From Blastopirellula marina DSM 3645 (lineage in GTDB: Bacteria; Planctomycetota; Planctomycetia; Pirellulales; Pirellulaceae): a DNA stretch of 64,000 nucleotides. The notes beneath the pieces are model-generated. The model ran no database searches. It was not told the origin of the DNA and saw nothing but the letters and a program-made list of their open reading frames with translations. The stretch is taken from contig NZ_CH672376.1 of NCBI RefSeq assembly GCF_000153105.1, positions 1,751,804 to 1,815,803 on the forward strand, written 5' to 3'. Shown here piece after piece: positions 46,024 to 55,826 of the stretch (the first letter of the stretch is position 1; the number at the start of each line of letters is the position of its first letter). A program made the position numbers and the translations under genes.

Positions 46024-48975
46024 ATGTCCCCTCACCAACTTGTGTCGCTTTGGCGACGCATTTCGGGAAGTGCTGCGCACGCAAAGCGCCGCCGAACCGA
46101 ACGTTTTATTCCCCAAATTGATTTTCTGGAACGTCGCGAAGTCATGGATGGCGATCCAGCTGCGACTCTCTTTCCGGCCCCCATTGCGGACCCGGATGAT
46201 CCGTTTGTCGTTGACGGCAGCGCAGGCGTACAGAGACTTGGCTATACCGGCGACTCAATCACGGTTCTCGAAAATGGGGATTATGTCGCCGTCTGGATCG
46301 ATAGCGCCACGCCGGGCGAATATTCGGTTTACTTACAGCGCTATTCCGGCGTTCAGGCCGGCGACCCATTGAATCCCGCGCGTACCGATGTGGGCGTTCT
46401 CGAGGGACCGCGAGTCTTGTTGACGACCAGCCCGAATCAGATTGATACGGTTCAGGTCGTCAGCAACGCTGCAGGACAAATGGTCGTTGGTTGGCGAGAG
46501 ATCGACGGAACGCAGTCGCCGTTTCGGATGCAGCGAATCGACGCCGACGGAACCCTGGTCGGCGGTCAGGTTATCGTCGGTTATCAGCAAGCGAATGAGC
46601 CGACTTTCGCGATCAATGACTCTGGACAAATGGTCGCCGTTTGGAGTCAAAACAGCGTCGTGAGCGGCGTCGCTTTCGATGATTTCTACTTTGACGAAAC
46701 GACGACAACCGGTTCGACCTTCCTCGTGCGAACGGATCAAGCGTCGGCGTCTGGGCACGAAGTTGCCATCGACAATAGCGGACGCTTTATCGTCGCGTGG
46801 TCGGCCGCGAGTTCCGCTCAAATCCGCTATCGTCGCTTTGATATCACAGCGGGCGGCGTGGTCGCAGTCGATGCGATTGAGGTTGCGATCACCAACCCGG
46901 ATCTGTATAGCACCGTGCGCTATGATTCGCCGGACGTGTCGGTCAACGAAGCAGGCGAAGTCGCGTTCGCGTATACGCGGCGAATTCCTTCGGCCGGCAA
47001 AAACGCGACTGGATTCAGACCGGCGTACGACAATAAAGAAGAAATTGTCGTGCAGGTATTTTCCGGCTTCGGTTCGGCGACGCTGACGCCTGCTTCGGGT
47101 AATGCGGCGGTTACGCCGACGCTTCCTAGTTTCGCCAACGAGATCATGGTCACGGGAACCGACCAAAATGGCGTTACCGGTCGTCAGCGTTTCGCACGCA
47201 TCGACATCGACGAAAATGGCAACTTTGCGGTCGGCTATCAGGAACTGCTGAATAGCGATGTCCTGGCCAGTTATTATCTGGTGCAGTACGCCAAGCAGGT
47301 TGAAAACGGCAGCTGGGTAGGTTTCCAGAAAGCGGCGACCGACATCATTGGACAGACCGATCTTTACAACGGCTCGGCTGCGGTTGAATTGAGCTTGTCG
47401 ATGAATAGCCGCGGTGACATCGTCACCCTGTTTACTTCGGGAACGGAAACGGTCAACGGAGACGAAGTCGATATCTTTGCGCGGCGGTTTGGGTTCCAAT
47501 TGCCGCAGGTCCCTGATACGCCGGTCGATCCGCCGATCGATCCACCCACAGTGGTCTTTACGCCGGAACAAGTCGTCGGCTATGGCGGCAGCGGGCAAGA
47601 TCAAACGCCGGATGGTTTGGCTGTCTCGGAAGATGGCGCTACGCTGACGCTGACCGGCAATACGTGGAAGCAAGTGCTCGGCTCATTTGTGATCACGGAG
47701 CATACGATTCTCGAGTTTGATTTTGATCTATTGAGCGAAGGAGAGATCCACGCGATCGGCTTTGATGTTGATGATGATATTGCTCCCGGCATGACGTTCC
47801 GCATCGCCGGAACGCAAGATTGGGGAATCGACGTGACCTCGCTACGCGTCGAGGGGACCAACAAGGTTCGGATTCCGGTCGGTCAGTTCTACACGAGCAC
47901 CGCCGAAAACCCGTTTACGCGGATTGTGCTGATCAACGATGACGACGTCGACGCTTCGGCTCAGTCCTCGTTCTCTAACATTCGTCTGTTTGAGGAAGTG
48001 CCGACCGCGACGGTCAACATCGGCGGATCGGATGTCACGGCGGACGTTTCCTCTTACGGCACGAGCCAAGATCACGCGATCAATCAGGTGACGATCGATA
48101 GCGAGACCAATTCGATCACGATCGAAGGAAACTCTTGGAAGAAGATCGACCTGCCGGAAGATATCGTGATCACGGCGAACACGATTTTGCAGTTTGAATT
48201 TGACGCCGAGACGCTCGGCGAAATTCATGCGATCGGCTTCGCCAACGATGCGTCGAATATTGCTCCCAGTCAAACGTTCCGCGTCGCCGGCTCGCAAAAC
48301 TGGGGAATCAATGCGACTAACATTGATCGGTTGCTGGTCGATCATGACAACGACCCGGCTACGGCTGACGTCTTCCAGATTCCGGTGGGGCAATACTTCA
48401 CCGGATCATTTGACTTCTTGACGATCGTCAACGACGACGATCTGTCCGATGCGGTCAAAGCGACCTTCAGCAACATCAAGATCTTTGATGCGACCTATAC
48501 GCCCACGGTGACGATCAACGGTGTGGCGGCTTCCGTCGAGCTTATGAGCTTCGGCGGCGGTCAGGACACTGCGCCTAGCATCGTCGGGATCGACGGCGAT
48601 ACGATCCGGATCGAAGGAAACGGCTGGAAGGCGCTGGCGCTGGACGGCGGCGTGACGATCACGTCGACGACCGTGTTGACCTTTACCTTCGAGAGCGATT
48701 CGATCGGCGAAATCCATGGGATTGGATTCGCGACTGACGCGACTTTGGGAACAGCGGATCCCAGTCGCAGTTTTCAGACCGCTGGTTCGCAAAACTGGGG
48801 GTTGAACGCCAAGTCAGACGCTTCGCCGTATATCTCGATCGTCGGCAATACCTGGACGATTGAGATCGGCAAGTTTTTCACCGGCAACTTTGATTACTTG
48901 ACGTTGATCTGTGATGACGACGCAGATGGTTACGCCGTCAGTCAGTTTTCCAACATTACGATTTCCAATAGCTAA
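46024..48975 (+). CDS. Large surface protein with three C-terminal repeats
   Basis: A 983-residue protein. The basic N-terminus ends in RFIPQIDFLERREVMDGD, the planctomycete LExR-type segment before the exported part; a conventional hydrophobic signal is missing. Residues 40-500 hold beta-propeller-like repeats (WRE/W-rich stretches such as VVWSQNSVVSG, IVAWSAASSAQIRYRRF). After a Pro/Asp hinge (VPDTPVDPPIDPPTV) three repeats follow at about 510-659, 660-825 and 826-983, each with HAIGFDxD-like, FRxAGxQxWGxN-like and NDDD...FSNIxxF-like blocks, acidic and possibly calcium-binding. ATG 46024 follows CGGAG. Likely cell-surface or matrix protein. Confidence 0.82.
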   Translation: MSPHQLVSLWRRISGSAAHAKRRRTERFIPQIDFLERREVMDGDPAATLFPAPIADPDDPFVVDGSAGVQRLGYTGDSITVLENGDYVAVWIDSATPGEYSVYLQRYSGVQAGDPLNPARTDVGVLEGPRVLLTTSPNQIDTVQVVSNAAGQMVVGWREIDGTQSPFRMQRIDADGTLVGGQVIVGYQQANEPTFAINDSGQMVAVWSQNSVVSGVAFDDFYFDETTTTGSTFLVRTDQASASGHEVAIDNSGRFIVAWSAASSAQIRYRRFDITAGGVVAVDAIEVAITNPDLYSTVRYDSPDVSVNEAGEVAFAYTRRIPSAGKNATGFRPAYDNKEEIVVQVFSGFGSATLTPASGNAAVTPTLPSFANEIMVTGTDQNGVTGRQRFARIDIDENGNFAVGYQELLNSDVLASYYLVQYAKQVENGSWVGFQKAATDIIGQTDLYNGSAAVELSLSMNSRGDIVTLFTSGTETVNGDEVDIFARRFGFQLPQVPDTPVDPPIDPPTVVFTPEQVVGYGGSGQDQTPDGLAVSEDGATLTLTGNTWKQVLGSFVITEHTILEFDFDLLSEGEIHAIGFDVDDDIAPGMTFRIAGTQDWGIDVTSLRVEGTNKVRIPVGQFYTSTAENPFTRIVLINDDDVDASAQSSFSNIRLFEEVPTATVNIGGSDVTADVSSYGTSQDHAINQVTIDSETNSITIEGNSWKKIDLPEDIVITANTILQFEFDAETLGEIHAIGFANDASNIAPSQTFRVAGSQNWGINATNIDRLLVDHDNDPATADVFQIPVGQYFTGSFDFLTIVNDDDLSDAVKATFSNIKIFDATYTPTVTINGVAASVELMSFGGGQDTAPSIVGIDGDTIRIEGNGWKALALDGGVTITSTTVLTFTFESDSIGEIHGIGFATDATLGTADPSRSFQTAGSQNWGLNAKSDASPYISIVGNTWTIEIGKFFTGNFDYLTLICDDDADGYAVSQFSNITISNS

Positions 48976-49003
48976 CCGGTTGGAGATTCTTTCAGTTTCT
49001 ACC

Positions 49004-49039
49004 GCGGGCGGCTCGTTCTGTGAGCCGTCCGCTTTTTTT
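49004..49039 (+). terminator. Rho-independent terminator of the surface protein gene
   Basis: 11-bp stem with one G.T pair (49004-49014 with 49022-49032, seven-base loop) followed by seven T (49033-49039). Confidence 0.93.
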
Positions 49040-49145
49040 CTGCGCCGCCGTCTGGCAAAATCAAACCGAGCACGGAAGCGCCGCAACGTCGCGCTCCGAT
49101 CCACAGACTCGTTTCTTGTTCTCGCCCTGCCCAAAGGATCTGTCG

Positions 49146-49808
49146 ATGCCCGATCAGCACCAGCAAACGAATCAATCGTTTTACGACCGCATTAGCGGCG
49201 CCTACGATTTCATCGCCGATTCTAGCGAGCACAAGGCCCGCGAGATGGGACAGAGCGGTCTGGGGTTAAAGCCTGGCGATCGGGTGTTAGAAATCGGTTT
49301 CGGCACCGGCAACTCGATGATCGACTTGGCGAAGTTGGTCGGACCGACCGGCAAAGTGATCGGCGTCGATATCTCGCCTGGCATGCAAAAGGTGGCCGAG
49401 AAGAAGATCGCCAAAACCGATCTCGGCGATCAGATCGAACTGCATATCGGCGACGCGCGGAATCTGGACTTTCCGCCCAACAGCTTTGATGCGGCCTTTA
49501 TGAGCTTTACGCTGGAGTTATTCGACGAGTCTGATATTCCGTCGGTGCTGGGCGAGATTTTAAAAGCGCTAAAGCCCGGCGGCAAGATCGGCGTCGTTTC
49601 GATGGCGACCGTCAAAACCGGCGACAAATCGAGCGCCCTCGAAAAGACCTATATCTGGATGCACCAGCACTTTCCTCATATCGTCGATTGTCAGCCCATT
49701 GATGTGGTGACGCTTGTCGCCGCCGCCGGATTCACGATCGAAAAAGAACTGGATATGGAGATCTGGTCCATGCCGGTCCGAGCCGCGATCGGCGTTAAGC
49801 CGGAGTAG
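49146..49808 (+). CDS. Class I SAM-dependent methyltransferase (UbiE-like)
   Basis: A 220-residue methyltransferase with SAM-binding motif VLEIGFGTGNS, motif II VIGVDISPGM, and a UbiE-type DARNLDFPPNSFDAAFMSFTLELF. Although UbiE-like, nothing in the neighbourhood points to quinone synthesis, so the substrate is open. ATG 49146 gives the expected N-terminus (SFYDRISGAYDFIADSS). Confidence 0.88.
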   Translation: MPDQHQQTNQSFYDRISGAYDFIADSSEHKAREMGQSGLGLKPGDRVLEIGFGTGNSMIDLAKLVGPTGKVIGVDISPGMQKVAEKKIAKTDLGDQIELHIGDARNLDFPPNSFDAAFMSFTLELFDESDIPSVLGEILKALKPGGKIGVVSMATVKTGDKSSALEKTYIWMHQHFPHIVDCQPIDVVTLVAAAGFTIEKELDMEIWSMPVRAAIGVKPE

Positions 49809-49829
49809 AGAAACCGCTGAGAGCGCATC

Positions 49830-49864
49830 AAAAAAAAGCGACGGCGAGTGGTTCTCGCCGCCGC
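49830..49864 (-). terminator. Rho-independent terminator of the rhodanese gene
   Basis: Stem 49838-49848 / 49854-49864 (one mismatch) followed on the minus strand by eight T (complement of 49830-49837). It lies between the converging methyltransferase and rhodanese genes. Confidence 0.85.
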
Positions 49865-49896
49865 TTCGCCTCTTGATATTTATTCGCAAGCCGATG

Positions 49897-50229
49897 TTAG
49901 GCGTGGGCCAGTTCGTGGCCTGACTGCTTCCACGACTTGGCGCCTCCTTCGTAATCGCTGACATTAGTAAAGCCCTGCGATTCGAGTTCCTTCGCCGCTT
50001 TGGTCGACGAGGGGCAGTCTTCACTGGCGCAGTAAACCACAATCGGTTGACTCTTTCCGCCGACCGCTTGTTCCACCTTTTCGGCGAAATCGTCTTGGTC
50101 GCGCGGAATGTTAATCGAATCGGGGATATGCGTCTCGGCGAAACTCTCGGCTGGTAACGTATTGATCAACGTTATCGCTTCGCCGCGCTCTTTCAGATTT
50201 TGCAGTTCAGCGGTTGAAATCGCTTTCAT
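49897..50229 (-). CDS. Rhodanese-like domain protein
   Basis: A 110-residue single-domain protein. Active-site Cys is in IVVYCASEDCPSS, with DQDDFAEKVEQAVGG earlier and SDYEGGAKSWKQSGH at the end. Sulfur or other thiol transfer is likely; the substrate is unknown. It follows the flavin/PPOX-like gene on the minus strand by about 70 bases. Confidence 0.9.
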   Translation of the reverse strand: MKAISTAELQNLKERGEAITLINTLPAESFAETHIPDSINIPRDQDDFAEKVEQAVGGKSQPIVVYCASEDCPSSTKAAKELESQGFTNVSDYEGGAKSWKQSGHELAHA

Positions 50230-50302
50230 CGCTCGTCTCCTTTCATACCGTGTTTCCCGGCACTTGCTTTAATCCTCGGCGTCGCATGGCGCTCGTCGCG
50301 AT

Positions 50303-50821
50303 TCACGAGATCGCCGCGTGTTCTTCCCACGCGATCTTCTCGTGATCTTCTTCGCCTGACTTCGAGCTCGTCTTCGTAAAGAGCGAGCGAACCATTCCTT
50401 GGACGCCGCGGGAATGATGTTTCCAATATTCGGCCTCATGCACGTCGACCCGAATTAGCGCCAAGTTCGGCGTTTCTACTCCATCCGGGAACCAATCGTT
50501 CAGGTGGTCGTTCCAAAGCGCTTCGATCCGTTTTTGATCTTTCACCACTTCTGCGCGACCCGAAAGAGAGACAAAGTCGTCATGCGTCGGCGAACCATAG
50601 CAAACATTGACCTGCGGATTGGCGGTCAACTCGGCGACCTTCGGATCATCGGCGACAGTGACAAACCAAATATCGCCATCAAATTTGTGACCCGCTGTGC
50701 ACATCGGACGACTACGTAGATGTCCGGCGCCGTCCGCGGTCACAAGCATCGCATGCCGAATGTCATCAATCAAACCGCGCAGCGTATCAATCACTTGTTG
50801 TCGTTCATTCTTGTTAGTCAT
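50303..50821 (-). CDS. Pyridoxamine 5'-phosphate oxidase-family (general stress) protein
   Basis: A 172-residue split-barrel FMN-binding fold: HAMLVTADGAGHLRSRPM, IWFVTVADDPKVAELTANPQVNVCYG and VSLSGRAEVVKDQ, as in general stress protein 26-like members. It is a flavin/nucleotide-binding protein, not the vitamin B6 enzyme. ATG 50821 is preceded by GGAGTTCGCC. With the rhodanese it forms a two-gene minus-strand unit. Confidence 0.88.
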   Translation of the reverse strand: MTNKNERQQVIDTLRGLIDDIRHAMLVTADGAGHLRSRPMCTAGHKFDGDIWFVTVADDPKVAELTANPQVNVCYGSPTHDDFVSLSGRAEVVKDQKRIEALWNDHLNDWFPDGVETPNLALIRVDVHEAEYWKHHSRGVQGMVRSLFTKTSSKSGEEDHEKIAWEEHAAIS

Positions 50822-51116
50822 GGCGAACTCCTTTTTGTACAAATAAATGCTAAGTCAAAGATCAGCAGCCAACGGCTGCTTATGACTCTGTAGGCGTATA
50901 GGGTGTCGGAAGCAGGTAGCGAAGAGACTAAGCCGCAATGCGCGTGCCGATTCCGATTATGGCAGTCCAGACCCTTAGTAAAGCAGCATCCCGCACGATC
51001 GGTCGGCTATTTTTGGCGGCATCGCATCCGCATTGAACGCCGCGCAACCAGGCGCCGTCCGCAGATTGCTACAATGGCACGCAAAATCGATCCCAGGGCG
51101 AAATAGGCGAAAAGTA

Positions 51117-51440
51117 ATGCAAATCACAGACCTCTTGGTCGACCTGCCGGCGAACCTGCCCAATGAATTGGTCGCGACGCTCTTGCAAACCGAGCGGCTA
51201 CGGATCGAGCGGATCGTTTCGCACGCGCACGCTTCGCCGCCCAACTTTTGGTACGACCAAGACGAGCATGAATGGGTTTTGCTATTAGCCGGCGCCGCAC
51301 GACTCGAAATCAAAGGAGCAGCGAGCCCGCTGGAGCTTCGCCCGGGCCAGGCCATCCTGCTACCGGCCCATCAGCAACATCGCGTCGCCTGGACGACGCC
51401 TGACGAGCCGACCGTTTGGTTGGCGATCTTTTATCGTTGA
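51117..51440 (+). CDS. Cupin-domain protein
   Basis: A 107-residue single cupin. Motif 1 is HAHASPPNFWYDQDEHEWVLLLAG, where the His and Glu are likely metal ligands; motif 2 is LRPGQAILLPAHQQHRV. The N-terminus matches small cupins of unknown function, often a mannose-6-phosphate isomerase-like or sensing role. ATG 51117 has no strong ribosome site. Confidence 0.83.
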   Translation: MQITDLLVDLPANLPNELVATLLQTERLRIERIVSHAHASPPNFWYDQDEHEWVLLLAGAARLEIKGAASPLELRPGQAILLPAHQQHRVAWTTPDEPTVWLAIFYR

Positions 51441-51480
51441 GCAGGCCAGCCAAGCTGTTGACGGCCGCAAGAATCTCCGG

Positions 51481-52014
51481 CTATTTCACCCGGTCGTGTG
51501 AACTGTTCGAGTCGGCGAGTTCAATCGGCGATTCTAACGAGTAGTGGGGAGACCCGTAAAAATAGTGAACTCCATTCCACTCAATCACCGGTAGCCGAAC
51601 GTAGCCGTTGTGGATGTCGAAGCCGGGTCCTTTTTTCTTGCTCGTTTCCCGCGTGGTGATGTTGAGCCAATAGAGCGGCTGCGGCACGATCGTTGAATTT
51701 TCGTGTTCCTCTGGCGTCTCGATCACGTCGATCGAGCGAATCTCGCCGTTGGTGGAGTTGTCGATCAGCGACCAATGGATCGCTTTGCGCGTCATCCGTC
51801 GTGCTGGATCGCCTCCTTCGTACGGATCCTCCAATTCGGGCCGAACTTCGTCGATCCAGGCAATCATCCGGTAGACGTTTTCCTGATCGCCAGACGCATG
51901 CGCAGCGCGATAGGCGGCGATGAATTCAGCTTGCGACTGCGGACCAGAAGACCCGCATCCAAGCGCCAAGACCCAGGAAAGAACCAGGATTCCGAGCACG
52001 CCATTGTGATTCAC
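51481..52014 (-). CDS. Putative lipoprotein of unknown function
   Basis: A 177-residue protein. If translation starts at GTG 52014 (after GGGAGGG), the N-terminus MNHNGVLGILVLSWVLALGC is a lipoprotein signal with lipobox LALGC, cleaved before Cys20. The mature protein is polar, with IHWSLIDNSTNGEIRSIDV and VRLPVIEWNGVHYFYG. No known domain recognised. Converges with the cupin gene. Confidence 0.6.
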   Translation of the reverse strand: MNHNGVLGILVLSWVLALGCGSSGPQSQAEFIAAYRAAHASGDQENVYRMIAWIDEVRPELEDPYEGGDPARRMTRKAIHWSLIDNSTNGEIRSIDVIETPEEHENSTIVPQPLYWLNITTRETSKKKGPGFDIHNGYVRLPVIEWNGVHYFYGSPHYSLESPIELADSNSSHDRVK

Positions 52015-52540
52015 AGGCAAGACCCTCCCAAAAGAGCAGGGGCAATGTTTCTCTACTATTGGACCGTCCGGATATGAAGTTTTGCCGATATCGGCATGAG
52101 AATCGAAACAGGAAAGCTTTTCAGCAAACCTATTTGCAAACAAATCTCCTCGCGGGTCCCGTCAATAAGGATGAGAGAAGCCTAGGTAGGCAGACGCGCG
52201 TCGCCAGTGCGATGCAAGAGAAAAGCAAGTCGCAGAGTCGGGGATTGAGCCTGAACGAAGGTTACGCGACTGACGGCCTAAGAATCAAACGCACAGTGCG
52301 GGACAGGTATTTTACATGCCGTCATTGCCGCCGGTAAAACAGGAATGCAGCGTGATGAGGCGGGGAAATCTTTGTCTGACATCCTGTTCGCTAGGTAGAG
52401 AAATCACGTCACCATAAAATTGACTCGATTGGCGTTTCGCTTTTTCCATGAATTGCGTTGCAGGTTTGATTAGAGTAAACCTAGGTGCGATGCGGTATCG
52501 CGCAAACGACCGGGGGCTATCTAAAGTGTTTCGTACTGCA
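52015..52540. other. Intergenic region before the first NarL regulator
   Basis: About 525 bases with no convincing gene. Two CCTAGG-type palindromes occur (near 52180 and in AAACCTAGGTG near 52485), the second about 50 bases before the regulator start. No promoter pair stands out. Confidence 0.5.
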
Positions 52541-53203
52541 ATGGCCACCACGTTAAGTGTTGCGAAGATTTTAATCGTTGACGATCACCCGCTTGTTCGC
52601 GAAGGCCTGACGATCCTTTTGAACGCGCATTGCGATCTGGAAGTTTGCGGCGAAGCGAGCGATGAAAGCGGCGCATTCGCGCTATTTCGGGAGCAAAAAC
52701 CTGATTTAACGATCGTGGACGTTTCGCTCGCCAGCGGGCAAGGGATCAATTTGATCAAGCAGATTCTTGCGTGTGATCCCCAGGCGAAGACGCTCGTTGT
52801 CTCCGGCTATGACGAGTCGCTGTACGCGGAACGCTCGTTGCGCGCCGGTGCGTGCGGCTATCTAAATAAGCAGGAGTTGATCGACAAGATAATTGATATG
52901 GTTCGAGCAATTCTCGAAGGAAAGCGTTTTCCGCTGTGGGGAGCGACCGATTGGCAATTTCCTCCATCTGACGGCGTAATTCCTTCGATTCCGTCTGACC
53001 CGATAAATCGACTCACCAATCGCGAGCGTGAAATTTTCACGATGATCGGTCACGGCCAAACTTCGGCCGAAATCGCGAGCCAATTGAATTTGAGCGTGCA
53101 CACGGTCGATACGCATCGGGAACGACTCTGCCGTAAAATTTCGGCAAAGTCAAGCGCCGAATTGATCCGACGAGCAATGCAATGGGTGCTGGAAGATCAT
53201 TGA
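52541..53203 (+). CDS. NarL/FixJ-family response regulator 1
   Basis: A 220-residue two-domain regulator. Receiver: acidic pair D14-D15 in LIVDDHP, phosphoacceptor D60 in LTIVDVSLASGQG, Ser in VVSGYD and Lys in YLNKQE. DNA-binding LuxR-type HTH: LTNREREIFTMIGHGQTSAEIASQLNLSVHTVDTHRERL (in part LTNREREIF and SVHTVDTHRE). It is the first of three similar regulators in 4 kb. ATG 52541 is preferred although no ribosome site is seen. Confidence 0.92.
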   Translation: MATTLSVAKILIVDDHPLVREGLTILLNAHCDLEVCGEASDESGAFALFREQKPDLTIVDVSLASGQGINLIKQILACDPQAKTLVVSGYDESLYAERSLRAGACGYLNKQELIDKIIDMVRAILEGKRFPLWGATDWQFPPSDGVIPSIPSDPINRLTNREREIFTMIGHGQTSAEIASQLNLSVHTVDTHRERLCRKISAKSSAELIRRAMQWVLEDH

Positions 53204-53606
53204 GATTTTGGAAATAGGACCAAAATTTAGTTCGCGCAGCGTACTGATCAAAGGCTCTGGTTTCATCCTGGTTTTGCGCGCCTGTCTTGATTATTGGAAA
53301 AATGAAATCGCTCTCGGAAGATCGTGCATCACTGTCGCCGCGAACTCTCGCCGGCCTCGGATCAGGCTAGGCAAGAGGTGCCGTGTCTGAAATACGCAGA
53401 AACTTTACCGAACTTGAGAAATCCGTGACCGGTAAGTTTGTCAGAATACCATGATAAGAATAGGCATTTGTTGATCCGCGTTCCGCGGAGCGATAGATTG
53501 GCGGAAAGACGATTCTGGCGTCGAGTTCATGGAGGAATATTGCAAGGCGCCGCCAGAATCAAATATAGCTGGCCAGCTATGTGTGAACATTTGACAAAGG
53601 GCGACA
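53204..53606. other. Intergenic region before the second NarL regulator
   Basis: About 400 bases without a recognisable gene; it holds the 16-bp palindrome at 53565-53580. Confidence 0.55.
53565..53580. promoter_or_regulatory. 16-bp perfect palindrome, possible operator
   Basis: ATAGCTGGCCAGCTAT lies 27 bases before the ATG of response regulator 2. A dimeric NarL-type regulator would suit such a site; autoregulation is inferred. Its TGGCCA centre is shared with the palindrome at 61133. Confidence 0.45.
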
Positions 53607-54272
53607 ATGAAGACGACGGGCAAGGGGTGCGCAAAGATCCTGATTGTTGAAGACCACCCATTAATTCGAGTTGGGCTCAGTCATCGAATTTCGACGCAGT
53701 CCGACATGCTGGTTTGTGGTGAAGCCGATAATCAGATCGAAGGGTATCGCCTGATCAGGGAAACGAATCCCGATTTGGTGATCGCCGATATTTCGCTAAA
53801 GTGCGGGAATGGAATTGAGTTAATCAAACAGATCGCTGGACCCTGTCCAAGGGTAAAGACGTTGGTTCTCTCCTGTTATTCGGAAACGCTGTACGCCGAG
53901 CGCGCACTTCGTGCCGGAGCGATGGGCTATATCAACAAGCAGGAAGCGAACGACCTTGTCGTCACCGCGATTCGCACGATTCTGAACGGCGGTCGATTTC
54001 TTAGTCCTGGCTTGACGCAAATCCTACTTCACCAGGCCGTCGCCGCCCAAACAACGGCTGCCGTTGACGCGCTGCAGCGTCTCTCGAATCGCGAACTCGA
54101 GATTTTTCAGCTGATTGGCCGTGGGATGACTTCAGGCGTGATTGCGAAACAGCTGCATCTAAGCGTGCACACAATTGAGTCCCATCGAGAGAAGATTCGT
54201 CGTAAGTTGCGGGTAAAAGGAAGAGTCCAGTTGATGCAGGAGGCGTTGAATTGGGCGATGGGGAAGCGCTAA
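53607..54272 (+). CDS. NarL/FixJ-family response regulator 2
   Basis: A 221-residue regulator: acidic pair E15-D16 (LIVEDHP), phosphoacceptor D61 in LVIADISLKCGNG, Ser in VLSCYS, Lys in YINKQE, and LuxR-type HTH with LSNRELEIFQLIGRGMTSG and LSVHTIESHREKI. Very similar to regulator 1 along the whole length. It converges with the kinase gene (22 bases between stops), its likely partner. Confidence 0.92.
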   Translation: MKTTGKGCAKILIVEDHPLIRVGLSHRISTQSDMLVCGEADNQIEGYRLIRETNPDLVIADISLKCGNGIELIKQIAGPCPRVKTLVLSCYSETLYAERALRAGAMGYINKQEANDLVVTAIRTILNGGRFLSPGLTQILLHQAVAAQTTAAVDALQRLSNRELEIFQLIGRGMTSGVIAKQLHLSVHTIESHREKIRRKLRVKGRVQLMQEALNWAMGKR

Positions 54273-54294
54273 GCTGTTGTTCACACGGAAGATG

Positions 54295-55065
54295 TCACTG
54301 TTGGGGGGTTGGGCTGCTTTGGGCGGGTCGCCAGAAGCAATGCAAAGTGGCGCCGTTGGCGTCAGATTGCAGGCTTAACTGCGCTCCAATGTTCTGCGCC
54401 CGATTCTGCATGATGGCAAGTCCGCTACCCGGAGCGCGCGAGTGAGAATCGCCGACACCGCGCCCGTTATCGCGGATAAGCAGCAGCAAGCCTTCGTCCT
54501 GTTGCGCGAGCGAGATCTCAATGCGATCACTGCCGCTATGTTTGACGCAGTTGGTTATCGCCTCTTGAGCGATTCGAAAAAGCTGAGTTGCGACATCAAT
54601 GTCGGAGGTCTCACCGCGCTGGTCCCAAGCGAAGCGACAATCCATTTGATAGAGTTGATGCGTTCGGCTCGCCAAGCCTTCCAAAGCTTGGGGCAGCAAT
54701 TCGGCGGACTCTAGCCTAGCGACCAGCCCATGCGAGATCAGCCGAACTTGTTCGACCGATTCCTTAAGTGCGTTGGCGATCTGAACAGCGATCGCCTTTA
54801 AGGATTCGTTGCGTTTCGCTTCGATCGGGTCCGCCGCTTCGGCCGCTAGAGAGTCGATCAGTCGCTGCGTCATGAATGACAGGCCAATCAATCCTGATTG
54901 CACAATATCATGCAGTTCTTGGCCGATTTGTTGACGCTCCTGCTCTAGCAGGTCGGCCAACTGCGTCCCGTCGTCGATCGAGTGGGCGGAACGGGCAAGG
55001 GGGCGATCGAACTTGTTGGGCGTCGGTTCGCCATTTGGATCAGAAGGAAAAATGGAGGCGGACAT
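54295..55065 (-). CDS. Soluble NarX-type histidine kinase (HisKA_3)
   Basis: A 256-residue kinase. The HisKA_3 box is ERQQIGQELHDIVQSGLIG with H52, and the HATPase domain has EAITNCVKHSGS, LLIRDNGRGVGD and GSGLAIMQNRAQNIGA. Ahead of it is only a 30-residue polar segment, so no sensor or membrane helix: input must come through interaction or a very short domain. ATG 55065 follows GGAAAGAG. It is encoded between regulators 2 and 3 and is the only histidine kinase in this cluster. Confidence 0.9.
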   Translation of the reverse strand: MSASIFPSDPNGEPTPNKFDRPLARSAHSIDDGTQLADLLEQERQQIGQELHDIVQSGLIGLSFMTQRLIDSLAAEAADPIEAKRNESLKAIAVQIANALKESVEQVRLISHGLVARLESAELLPQALEGLASRTHQLYQMDCRFAWDQRGETSDIDVATQLFRIAQEAITNCVKHSGSDRIEISLAQQDEGLLLLIRDNGRGVGDSHSRAPGSGLAIMQNRAQNIGAQLSLQSDANGATLHCFWRPAQSSPTPQQ

Positions 55066-55826
55066 GACTCTTTCCAGTTCAGCAGAATGATGAAACCGAT
55101 GTGAAGTCGCCGATGTGGTGGGCGCCGCCACGCAAAAATAGTGTGCGTCGCCCTGCATCGGCGGTCTTGAACCGGTCGATAATTAATGCTGAATGGCTTG
55201 GCAGTTCGGACAGTAAGTGCCGATTGGTCTTGCCGTTGGATGCGAGTTGCATCCTCTCCGTGCTCGCTCACATCTTCGAGATCATTGGTGAATTTGTGGG
55301 CGAGCTTTTTTGGGGGGTTAGATGGTGGCTAAGTTACTTTCGGTGTTGGTTGAAGGACGCTTCACCTGCGCAACAATAGCATGCGTTCAAAAGGTCGATT
55401 AATTAAAGTTGGATCGAAGCAGAGACAGGTTCTACTTTTTACGGAAAATAAGGATCTACTTAATTTGTGGTAGAATCCGCCACACGAATTGAATGAAATC
55501 TGTGACATGGAGTTAGTCTTAATCGCCCTATTTGACAGCCGAAAAAACCCTGATAACATGGCTTGAAGTGGATGCCACCATCGGGCTGTTTCATTGATCC
55601 CCAGACAGGCAGTATTTGCGGTAGCAGCCGCATTGAAAAGGGGTTTGCTTTGGATGGAAAGACAGGTAGGTCCGGCGACAATTGGGTTCCGATGTTTGAT
55701 TGATTTTTGGGAACCTTGTTGAGAAATTACTCTCCCCATAAATTTCTCAATCCCAACCGGGCTCACCATGCGTGAGAACTGAAGCGATGGTGGGGTCGTT
55801 GTGGCGCCCTATACAAGAGATTTTTC
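55066..55826. other. Intergenic region between kinase and third NarL regulator
   Basis: About 760 bases. No coding frame with family features was found; it is AT-richer than the flanks. CTCAC-N5-GTGAG at 55762-55776 is a small inverted repeat about 50 bases before the regulator. A TATACA box lies near 55810. Confidence 0.5.

Noticed and set aside
50226-50426. Small minus-strand frame between rhodanese and PPOX-like genes
   Set aside because: It overlaps the end of the PPOX-like gene in another frame and is very Arg-rich, as expected for a shadow frame.
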